Assembly: GCA_037074705.1 (NCBI GenBank)
Contig: CM073591.1
Coordinates: 31,228,587-31,292,586 of the forward strand
DNA length: 64,000 nt
Direction: 5' to 3'
Origin: Zhengitettix transpicula
Lineage: Eukaryota > Arthropoda > Insecta > Orthoptera > Tetrigidae
A model generated the notes under the pieces. The model was not told the origin of the DNA. It searched no databases and worked only from the letters and a program-made list of their open reading frames with translations. Below are positions 36,122 to 45,830 of this stretch, in pieces. How positions within the stretch are numbered: position 1 is the first letter of the stretch; each line of letters opens with the position of its first letter. A program made the position numbers and the translations under genes.

Positions 36122-37187
36122 TTTTATTTATTTATTAAAGTTAACTTTTAGTCCGGAGACTTTACAGTTGTGATAATAATAATAATAATAACAGTATTTA
36201 CAATTGTAAAAATTAACAAATAACAAGGTATTTACAATTTATAAATATTTCACATGTAAACTTGTGGTCTTTGATGTGACCCTTGTCGTTCCAAGTTAGA
36301 GACGAGAGAAGCAGATTAACTTGTTTACCGCATATTAACATATAACCGGCATGATGTTAGCGATCAATCTGGTCATTGGGGAAACTACATGTTTGAAGTG
36401 TTAAGGATGTTATGGGGGCAGATGGGAAGAGTGGATATTTAGGGAGTATGTAGTGCCAGTTGGTAGGAGGGCTAGAGTTAGGTAATTCCAGAGTGATTTA
36501 GGGGGAGGATGATGTCAATTGGGAGTTTACGTTTTAGTCTGCGGTTTTGTGAAGGAGGTGGTGGGTTACTGTAGAATAGCTCAATGGTGGGATTTGGATC
36601 GTTGATAGAGCTATTTATTAAGGACTTGGAAGATTTCTGAATTATGGCAAGGATTAGGGGAATTTCAAGGTCTTTGTGGATAACTGAGTTGCGAAGGTAC
36701 CAAGGGGAATTTGATATTAAACGGAGAATTTTGTTTTGTTTGGTTTGTATTTTGTTGCAGTGGGAATAGGCAGTGGATCCCCATAGGGCACATGAGTACG
36801 ACCATATGGGGCGGATTACGGATAGATAGAGGAGTCTTTTGGTGCTAAGGAATATGGGAGATTTTCTGCTGATAAGAGGAAAGAGTTGTTTTATTTTTGT
36901 TGCTGATTCTGGAGGTAATATGGGCTATGTGAGGTTTCCATGATAATTTCGAATCAAGGATAAGGCCTAGGTATGGTGTAGTTTGTTGGATAGGTATTTT
37001 GGTGCCATTGAGAAAGAAGGAGTGGTTGAGGGAATGTTTGGTTTTAAGGGTGAAGGGAATTATTGTGCATTTGGTAGGGTTCATTTTGATTCACCATTTT
37101 TTAGCCCAGCTTTCAATATCATTGAGGGCGATTTGTAGTTTTTTGGAGTCCGAGTCTAGAGAGGATGTTTGAAGGAGTATGGCAAGG
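36122..37187 (-). mobile_element. 5'-truncated jockey-like non-LTR retrotransposon with target duplication
   Basis: The direct repeat ATATGCCACGT is at 36111-36121 and 37188-37198. Inside, the minus strand reads reverse-transcriptase palm and thumb sequence and a 3' UTR ending in an AATA-rich tail next to the 36121 side (TTTATTTATTTATT on plus). The truncation falls at the sequence LAILLQTSS, i.e. just after the catalytic ADD motif. Abortive reverse transcription by target-primed insertion explains the structure. Confidence 0.88.
36478..37187 (-). pseudogene. Jockey-like reverse transcriptase, C-terminal part
   Basis: From 37187 downward the frame reads LAILLQTSS, then LQIALNDIESWAKKW, one in-frame TGA, NPTKCTIIPFTLK, and YLGLILDSKLSWKPHI: the conserved sequence after the YADD motif of jockey-clade reverse transcriptases. 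After a frameshift near 36870 the other frame gives LYLSVIRPIWSYSCALWGS, an NSPWYLRNSVIHKDLEIP block and then a stop at 36480-36478. These C-terminal blocks are typical of the family. The endonuclease, gag-like ORF1 and first half of the polymerase are absent because of 5' truncation. One stop and one shift point to a dead but fairly young copy. Confidence 0.85.
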
Positions 37188-37198
37188 ATATGCCACGT

Positions 37199-37658
37199 AA
37201 AGGAAAGGTAATGGAAGGACAGACAATGAAGAGAGGTGAATATTAGCAAATCTATTATTGTTTTAACAAGGAAATGGAAATATTTCAAAGGCAGACAACT
37301 CTTGAGGGAAAAAGATAGTGGCATTCACGACTGCCTTAACGTGAAAGGGAGAATGTTGAACGGTGTGTGACGGTGCCGTCTACTTCTACCTAAGCGACTT
37401 CTACTTCGACTTGGAATTCCGACACACGTTACTAACCACTACTCTCTGTGGATTTTTTCTTGATCTTGCATTCGCTCCTCACAACACCAGCACAGAAACT
37501 CTAAAAAAAACTTATCTTATTTTACATATAACCGTCCTATACTTCAACATGTACACAATGTCGCATATTAAGTTAATTTCTCCTTATAATTGTAGAATTA
37601 ATTTCAATGTAAGTAACAAACTACTAACAGAACTTACTACATGTATGGAAAATTAATG
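37199..37658. other. No gene seen
   Basis: A 97-codon plus frame (37363-37656) has no motif that I recognise. It lies between two unrelated non-LTR remnants. Confidence 0.45.
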
Positions 37659-38089
37659 AAATCCAAGATGTTAAATAAAGAATTGAAGTTAAAAATTTAC
37701 AAAACACTTATAAGACCTGTAGTGATATACGGTTGTGAAACGTGGACCCTTAATAATAATATACGAATGGAGAATTAGAACAAACAGAGAACTAGAGCAG
37801 CTCATGAATAACGAGGACATTGTTAGGTTTATCAAGAGCAGAAGGTTGGCCTGGATGGAACACGTACTTAGGATGGATGAAAGCAGAACAAACTAGACGG
37901 ATTATGGACTGGAAGCCAATTGGGAGGAGGAAAATGGGGAGACCCCGGACAAGATGGGTAGATGACATCGAGAAGGATATACAAACCATGCAAGTAAGAT
38001 GATGGCGGAGACTGACACAGGAGAGGGCGGAATGGAAGAAAATTGTTAATAAGGCCAAAACTCACATTGGGTTATAGTGACAATAAAAG
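37659..38089 (+). pseudogene. Non-LTR retrotransposon C-terminal domain, second type
   Basis: Three frames together give KSKMLNKELKLKIYKTLIRP, VVIYGCETWTLNN, NRELEQLMNNEDIVRFIKSR, RLAWMEHVLRMDESRT and, in the last frame, GRRKMGRPRTRWVDDIEKDI. The IKSRRLAWM-x-HV-x-RM and GRR-x-GRPR-x-RW-x-DD patterns mark the C-terminus of a widespread group of insect endonuclease/reverse-transcriptase elements, distinct from the jockey copy next door. There is at least one frameshift and an in-frame TGA after QTMQVR. The final stop is at 38074-38076, followed by a short AATAAAAG/TAAGTAAGTAAA tail, so the 3' end seems original and the 5' part is missing. Confidence 0.75.
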
Positions 38090-38492
38090 AATAAGTAAGT
38101 AAAAAGCTAAAATACAGCATTGTAAAATTAATGTTATTTCATGTAAGAAAATTTATGTAACCAAATTTCTAGCCTCCGGATTGCTCACACGTTGCCTCCG
38201 GAATGCCTTTTATCGACACAGCTTAATAGAGTATTCATTATTAAAATTTAAGATAACAATGGAAATAAAAATTTGTATAATACAACAATGAAAAAAGAAC
38301 CACAAATTTAATTTGAATTATTTGTGTCATTTTTAACACTAACGGCCCAAACATTTTATCTGATATGCAACATTTCGCTCAACATTTTGAAATAATATTT
38401 TCATTCTTTACCTAAAATATTTACATTATGTATTTTAAATAAATTTCTGACTAATAAGCTATTTTAATATTTCCTTTAAAAATAAGTAAGAT

Positions 38493-38626
38493 TTTATAAA
38501 TAATTTTTTCGCGGTTAAGCACCTGGTTCAGATCTGAAGACAGAGGCAGAGAATGACCGCAGAAACGTCAACATCGAGAAACCTGAACCTGGTGCTTAAC
38601 CGCGAAAATTTTATTAATAATTTATA
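38493..38626. repeat. Hairpin repeat with a hammerhead-like loop
   Basis: Arms CGCGGTTAAGCACCTGGTTC (38510-38529) and GAACCTGGTGCTTAACCGCG (38585-38604) pair with one mismatch, and AT-rich sequence outside pairs further. The loop has CTGAAGA (38534-38540) and GAAACGTC (38562-38569), the two hammerhead boxes at the usual spacing, but neither stem II nor stem I is clear. Confidence 0.6.
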
Positions 38627-38678
38627 GCGGGAAAGCTGACATTCATTAAGGTTATTACAATTGTTACAACCAAGTAAT

Positions 38679-38994
38679 ATTCCCTTCTGGTCCTCAGGTC
38701 AGATAATAATCAACCACTATTTCCGGTAAAAAAAGGTTATTATTTTAGTGTAGGAGGTTTAGGCCTATACGGCCATAATTGTCTGATCCATATAAGCAAA
38801 CCTGGCAACAATATAAGACTTGCCTGTTGCTGGCTACTTTTAATGGTTTGACGCAGCTCTAGTAGAGCCTGGAGTATTGTATTACCGGATGATTATGGAC
38901 GTATACGCCGAAAGTTCCTAGATTAAAATAATAACATTATTTGATTGGCAATAGTGGTTGATTATTATCTCACCTGAGGACCAGAAAGAACATA
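38679..38994. mobile_element. Foldback (MITE-like) element of 316 bp
   Basis: The left arm TCTGGTCCTCAGGTCAGATA followed by ATAATCAACCACTAT is matched, inverted, by ATAGTGGTTGATTATTATCT then CACCTGAGGACCAGA on the right (38951-38985). The first 43 bp agree at about 40 positions and weaker matching extends the arms to about 115 bp (ACGGCCATAAT against ATTATGGACGT). No coding frame. It could be a MITE or another snap-back derivative; no clear target duplication was found. Confidence 0.75.
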
Positions 38995-39448
38995 TAATTA
39001 GTACTGATACTAAAACGCTCTAATTAAGTGGTTTCCTGATAATTATTAATATTATTTCCCTTATTTTAGGTAGACTTTGTTCCCGCACGAGCTTACACCA
39101 CTCTCCATTTCCAACAAATGAACAATATTTTTAAACGACTCTTTGGGAAACTTATAACAAATGACTATCTATTTATCTCTTAGGAAAATATCTCTATCCT
39201 TGATTCTTTGCCGAAGCTTTGATATTATTTTGAACAGTCTGTCACCTGGTTCTTCATCCGTACGTCGTGCATTTTTTTTAAATGTAAAGGAAGAAATTTT
39301 ACTTTGTCAGTTAAAGTAAATATTTTTAGGAGCCTTACAGTGTTGCTGCCAAACTTCCGTCAGAAATTTAACGCCAGGAAATTATTTTTAAGGTACAGTA
39401 ATCAGCAGATTGTTTTAGCAAAACGTCTAGACTTCGATTAAAAGTTTA

Positions 39449-39567
39449 AAGTCTGTGTTAAAAGTGTAATAATTAGATAAATAAATGGCCAAATAATAGA
39501 AAACACTAACCACACACTATTTATCACTTATTTTTGTGTGTTATTTGGCTGGTTTTTTTATCTAATT
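39449..39567. repeat. Small palindromic repeat, second copy
   Basis: GTCTGTGTTAAAAGTGTAAT and TAATTAGATAAATAAATGGC on the left match the 7349 copy. The right end TTATTTGGCTGG...TATCTAATT (39541-39567) is the complement of the left arm. Same family as 7349-7501 and 55583-55672. Confidence 0.6.
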
Positions 39568-39612
39568 GGATTTCAATTAATTCCTTCCCGTATTAATGAT
39601 CCATATTGAGTT

Positions 39613-39882
39613 ATTTTGTAGGTGTTGACAGGCTATGTATAGGGTAATCCACATAGTGGCAACTCCCCTCTTATGGTATAGGAAAGGGATTTGAAACGGA
39701 GGATGCGGAAAGGCAGAGGAAGGTAGCCAAGGGTTAATTGGGGCCCCCGGGCTATGGTTTTAAGAATCCTACACGGCAATTCGCCTCAAAGTTATGCATG
39801 CAAAACCATAGAAAATCTTGCATCAGGTAGGCCGGGCATTTGGTACTTGTCCCACGTCCTTCCTATGCGGGGCGAGGGAGAT
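39613..39882 (-). mobile_element. Family A retroelement, 5'-truncated
   Basis: It begins ACAGGCTATGTATAGGG and stops inside the family sequence at TGCGGGGCGAGGGAG. It is flanked by CCATATTGAGTT at 39601-39612 and 39883-39894. The 5' truncation with intact target duplication is standard for poly(A) retroelements. The poly(A) is reduced to ATTTTG on the left. Confidence 0.82.
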
Positions 39883-39894
39883 CCATATTGAGTT

Positions 39895-40420
39895 GAGGCT
39901 ATGTATAGGGTAATCCACATAGTGCCTACTCCCCTTTAATAGCATAGGAAGGGATTTGAAAAGAGGAATGTGGAAGGGTAGAGGAAGGCAGACAAGGGTT
40001 AACTAGGGCCTCCGGGCTATATTTTAAGAATCCTACCCGGCATTCGCCTAAAGAAATGCAGGGAAACCCTAGAAAAACCTGCATCAGGTAGGTCGGGCAT
40101 TGGGTACTCGTCCCACGCCCTTCCGATAGCGGGAGAGGAGTTTGCTGTGGGGACGCAGCATTCCCTTCTCCGTGCCTTGACCAGTTTAGGAGGCAGCTGA
40201 CCGACTATTCCAATGGGAATAGCAGCCAACTCTTAACGTATGTCTGTGACCCCGGAACATACACCTCTCAGAACAGGCCGAGGTGCCTCGGCTTGTGGGA
40301 ACCTTAGTTCAAAAACGGAGAGAAAAAGGCATCCCCAAAGGTAGCCCCTTCCTATCTCTCCTACAAGGTTCTGCCTGCAGGTATTGCCTGCGAGAGAATA
40401 GCCCTCGCAGGCTTCTTATT
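39895..40420 (-). mobile_element. Family A retroelement, inserted at the same site as its neighbour
   Basis: It shares the second CCATATTGAGTT (39883-39894) with the preceding copy and has a third at 40421-40432. It runs the whole family length and, at its 5' side, holds a perfect 9-bp hairpin GCCTGCGAG/CTCGCAGGC (40386-40412). The 70-codon minus frame across it comes from the repeat and is not a gene. The copy lacks the T run. Confidence 0.85.
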
Positions 40421-40432
40421 CCATATTGAGTT

Positions 40433-42340
40433 TCATGCCAACGTTGTATTTAGATTATAAAAAATGAGGTACACCTGCGAATTAATATATATCTCGGAGG
40501 TTTGTTTGTTCCTTACTGTATCACAAGAAGAAACAACTTACATTTAATATCCTCATTTCGTTGAAGCTAAATTTTAAAAACGGAATTACGACTTCATCAT
40601 GTTTGGCATTAACTGCTGGGCTCGTAACAGCATAACAAAGCCACCCTACGACTTTTTATTTGCTACTACATTATTTACCTTGCTGGCTCCAATCCACTTT
40701 CTAGAACTTTACTTTCGCGAGAAGAATGTACGATTTTTTTTTTGCTTGTTGAATAAAAGAAACTAATTGCACGAGTAGGGGTCACAAGGATAATTATTTG
40801 CATAGCTTTTCTTTGTACTTCCGAATAAAAGGGGCCTATTGTTTCCTTGCTTGCTAAATTATTACTTAAGTTTTTAAGGAATGGAATAGTTAAATTACGG
40901 AAATACCAGTCACGCTGTTTAACATGCATTGTTATAATTAATTATGTTCATATATACTTTATACTGTCTCAAGTAATTAACATTTAGCCTATGTAATACT
41001 ATAAAGAATTAATTACGTTAAAATTTGTATAAGAGTGTAATTTCCAGTTATTCTTATGGAGTATGAACCGATTGGTTACACGACCTCCTTAGAATTACAT
41101 GTTATACAGCCTTTCTTAATGAGTTTATCCGCTTAATACTGTTAATCAGTTCTCGTGAATGTTTACAGAAAATATTTTTATTGTCATTATACTGATATTG
41201 TAGAATCAGGTTACTGAAACCCGCTTTTTGGATGAAATTTACTACTTTCTGACAAGAATTAAATAAACACTGAAATATTTTAGAAGAGGACTATGGAATT
41301 TACAGTTCGTGTCACAAGAATTCTGTTTATCAAACTTAAAAAAATTGCTTATAAAAAATTATTAATGGCGAAATACCAGTTTACTGTACTCATACATTTA
41401 ATTATTTTCCAACTTTCCCCTGGAGTAATTTAACACACTTCTGGGCCTATTCTTCGAATCAACGCACATGCCTGTTATAATTATATTTTCTTCTACTACA
41501 GAGTCGCCTCAAAGTTTCAGAAACTCACCGTGGAAAGATTTTTTTTTTAGTTTTCCCCCCCGCGGCTTCAACTCCGTAGTAAATATCCATTAAATCGGAT
41601 ATTTTGGAGCGCCTACAGCATTTTCCGATGTAAGTGGCTTACAGTAAATGTGCAACATCAAAACAACAAGCCCTCTGAAGTATAAAATGGACGGAGAAGG
41701 TTGCAATTAGATCTTAAATACACCCGAAGCTAAAACCGCGTAAAATATTTGAGAGTAAATGACGTACAATCAAAACTTATTTAACTGTTGCATGTGACCG
41801 TCGGTGTTCTCTGAAATGAACCCATGTTTTCGAGGGTTGCGAATGAATATTTTTATGGTTCCTTTCTGCGTTTATAATTAAGTATATACCAGCAATCTGT
41901 TTGTTGTTATCTCCTCAGCAGGAAAGCTATTGTGAGTTAACTAGTTCTTATAATATGATCCCGTTCAGTCAGAATTCCTGGCTTAGAAAAGTTTATTTAA
42001 CGGTTTCCGTAGACGATGGAGAAATCTTCAGTCCCACATACCTTAAGGGTTGTGAATTCGAGAGAAAATATTTCAAAAATCTTTTTAAAGGATATTATGT
42101 CCTACAGAGCGACGAAGCGTCAAATTAGATCGACCAACATTCTCCACTTGATCAAGACACGCACCTGGAGACATTGTTGCCGACACGTGGACGATTAATT
42201 AACCGTAGCTCAGGCGTGTCGGTCAGATAAAACAAATACGCGTGGAATGCGGAAAAATTATGATAGCAACGAAACAGGCCTTGAGACGTGAAACTCGCAG
42301 TGTTTACCACAGTTTCTGGTATTATATCAGAAATTAGAAT
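40433..42340. other. No gene seen
   Basis: AT-rich. A plus-strand frame at 41901-42128 has no identifiable motif. Confidence 0.5.
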
Positions 42341-42352
42341 ATATTACCCCCT

Positions 42353-42939
42353 GGGAAAAGCCTTTCAAATCCCTTCCTATGCTATTAAAGGGGAGTTGCC
42401 CAAAGTGGATTACCCTCATGTAGCCTGTTGCCCTAAAATAAAAAAAATTACACCCTGAGGTGAACCTTCCCAGAGAGCTCTGGCGGGGGCTACCTTTGGG
42501 GATGACTTCACATCTCTCTGATTTTTTTGAACTAAGGTTCCCACATGCCGAGGCACCTCGGCCTGTTTTGAGAGGTGTATGTTCTGGGTTCGCAGATCTT
42601 GGGCATACGGTAAGAGTTGTTCGCTAGTCCTATTGAAATAGTCGGCCAGCTGCCTCCTAAACTGGTCAAGGCACGGCGAGGGGAAAGCTGCGACCACACA
42701 GCTACCCCTCTCCCGCCATCGGAAGGGCGTGGGACAAGTACCAACTGCCCGTCCTACCTGATGCAGGTTTTTCCAGGGTTTTCCCTGCATCACTTTAAGG
42801 CGAATGCCGGGTAGTATCCTTAAACTATAGCCCGGGGGCCCTAGTTAACCCTTGGCTACCTTCCTCTACCCTTCCGCATCTCCCCTTTCAACTCCATTCT
42901 TATGCTATTACCCTCAAGTAGCCTGTTACCTTAAAAAAA
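42353..42939 (+). mobile_element. Family A dimer-like insertion with target duplication
   Basis: ATATTACCCCCT lies at 42341-42352 and 42940-42951. Inside are a 3'-end fragment (42353-42445, ending CCTAAAATAAAAAAAATTAC) and then a full unit (42446-42939) ending in A8. Both point the same way, so the insertion is a truncated unit joined head-to-tail to a complete one. The plus orientation shows the true 3' end: GTAGCCTGTTACC followed by poly(A). The minus frame 42416-42793 is only repeat sequence. Confidence 0.88.
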
Positions 42940-42951
42940 ATATTACCCCCT

Positions 42952-45399
42952 CGAAATTTTTATTGTCTACTGTAACTTATTTTACAAAAATACCCTGGGA
43001 TCTCTCAACAGCATAATTAACTGCAGCCGTGAGTAGATGGCCGAAATGGTATATGTTGGGGTTTCAGCACTGACAAAATTTGCGGGAGAGCTGATTTGAA
43101 ATTTAATGACAATGATTGGATCAATGTGCACACTGATAGGCAGAAAACCGCCTCTACGAGCTGGGCTGTACCGAGTAGAGTGAACACCCCAGTGAATGAA
43201 TACTTTCTATTCAGATTCTCAGATTTGAGCTTAAAGAAGGATTTTCTTCGTCGCCAATACCATTTGCTAATGACTGTTCTTAGACACTATTTTTTTTTCA
43301 GAATTTGGAAGATACGGTACAAATAAAAGTTTTAAAAGTACATTTAAGCACAAAATATAAAAAATTTCCATTGATTGAAACAAAAAAAACTTGTGAATGA
43401 ACAGCAGACATCCAGTAATTTGTCTATTATGAAACACTTTACTCACACTGTTGATTTGATAATGGCTGCTACAAAATGAAATATGATGATTTGATATCAT
43501 TCGTAGGCGTCCAGTGGAACTATTTTACCTCTCAAAGTACTTAGAAATTGCTCCTCTGTTATTAAGGTTCCAGTTAAAATGAGAAAAGATAATTCACTGA
43601 GGGCGTAAGAGGGTAAATACACTGGATACTCCACCATGAAGGGTTGCGGGCTCACATTTCTTTCCTATGAATTACAGTTCTTTAAACCCTGAAGACGAAC
43701 GGAGTGGTTTTACCTATCAATACGTCCCACCCTGTCCTTTAATTACTTTTCCTCTGTCACCTACATCTATTTTAACTCACTTTTTTATTTTCGTGACCAA
43801 TGGAACACCACTATCCCAATAATAAATGCGCAGTATACTCGTATTGCACACAATTGAGTTGTTTTGAACTGACTGGAATCATGTTATTGAATTTTGCGTA
43901 ACTGAAAATTATTTGTAGAAGCCTCAGTTTTGTGTCATCGCGACAAAACGCTGCACAGGCCGCTACAAGAGGAAGGTGGATCTAGGGGTAAGCCTATAAC
44001 CACAATTATAATAAATTAAACACCAGCAAAACAGGATGACCATGGTTTACAACCAACCACACTCTACAATGTTAAATAACATTAAAAGCTCGACCTTTGG
44101 CAGCGCGACCCAACACACGTGCGAAGCACAACACCAACAAACCCTTGCGAAGCACGCGGAAGGTTTGCGTGCATGGTAGTAAATAAAAGGTTGGAAGGTA
44201 CCGATGCTATGGCGCAGGGGTGCCAACGCATCACTGAGAAAACTTAAAAAAACGCAATATTTCAAGTAATTAATAAGTTAAAAATACAAATTATTACCTA
44301 CTAAGTCCTCCTATATTAAAGTCACGGTAAGTAAAATTGCGTTTTTAAAACGGACAATACGGATTGCGGCACTTTGTCTGTAAAGGTTTTTCAGTCATTT
44401 CCTCTCACGGGAAAAAAAAAGTTTTTCTCGAAACTAATCCAGAAATGTCAGTGGATTTGAATACTGTAATTAACGTTTCAGTAAACTAATTATGTAATTA
44501 ACTTACTATTTTTTCTTTTAATGTGAATTATTTGAAAGACATTGTTTAATATTTAATGTTCGTTTTTCGATTTTAACTCAATCGCAGTAATAAATACATT
44601 CAGTCTGTCTTACTCGGACAGAAACAATCATCAAAACGCATTGACAATTTAGCTACCAACGACTTGTAATAAAAGGCACACATACTTTGCCTTAATCAAA
44701 ATAGAGTAAAACACGATGAAATGTTTGTCTAAGATTATTTGGTTCATATAAAATTATGGGGCCCGCAGGTCTGGTCTGTGTGGGCGGGTCTGCATAGTTC
44801 ATGTCTGATGAGAGTGGAGACAGAATATGAAGGGAAAACAATCCCAAAAATTACGTTGCCGATAAAAAATAAATTCCTACATAAGTTCCACACCTTATAT
44901 ATCATTTTAATTATTGTTTCGTATTAATTACAGATTACAGTAATTTAGGAACTATAGTTTGTAATTACAAGAACTCGAACTACTCAACTTCTCTTACTTA
45001 CGTAGACATTTTTAAGGAATTAAACAGTCTTCCTCGAGAGTTTACGGATTGAAGAGTAGCGGGTGTAAGGCTCGTAACAAACATTGGCAACATGGGAGGT
45101 GTTCAACAGTGATTTTGTATTCGCGATGGTAACGATATGGTTGAAAAATGAGTTAAATCTAATTTTGGGTCTATAAATCAGAAAAATACAATTTTTTTGT
45201 GCAAACTTACTCGGGGGTTGTTTGAGCTCATCTACGCAATTTCCGAAGTGACGGCGCACAGTATTGCACGGCGGAGTTGCCGTATTTCCTGGACGGAAAG
45301 GCCTGAATTTGCATGAGCTCTTTGTTCGAGGCACGTTTCCACGACGTTCAGAAGAAGACCGTTGTTCCATTAAAACTGGAATCCTTTTACAGCGATTGT
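42952..45399. other. No gene seen
   Basis: Short frames only; AT-rich with no recurring repeat. Confidence 0.55.
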
Positions 45400-45830
45400 C
45401 AGTCGAGGGCGGCGTTCATTTGCTGCAAATTGCGAATCTGGACGTTGGCTAGGCGCGGATTTCCTTTTTGTCGCACGAGCGACAGCCATAAAGCAAACTT
45501 GTTTAGCTTCGTCTCCTTTTTATCCCGGTCGCCCTTTTGTCTGCGCCTGCGGATGGCCGGACCTGATTGCTTTACGAGGCGGCCGCGAGATCGCCGTAAA
45601 AAAGGAAGAGGGGGGGGGGAATCGGGGATCGGTCAGGGGTGCGAATGGACGTACAAATATTTCAAGATGCGGTGGGCATTCCTCCGGTCCGTCAGGTGTT
45701 GAAACACGCCTCATTAAGACCGCCGTCCATTCCTCTCGCTGGGCCCCACACACAAAGGAGATTCCTGCGTCCTTGTCCAGGCGTGTACCACACGAGCGAA
45801 GAATTCCAAAAGCTGGACTGCTCCGCGGCC
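45400..45830. promoter_or_regulatory. GC/CpG-rich block, possible regulatory region or exon
   Basis: CpG-rich sequence with frames open on both strands (45313-45702 plus, 45520-45753 minus, 45639-45989 plus), as expected in GC-rich DNA. I recognise no domain. There is a run of nine G near 45612 and a NotI-like GCGGCCGC site. Not repeated in the window. Confidence 0.22.

Noticed and set aside
37363..37656. 97-codon plus-strand frame
   Set aside because: AT-rich chance frame between two retroelement remnants, with no motif or repeat relation.
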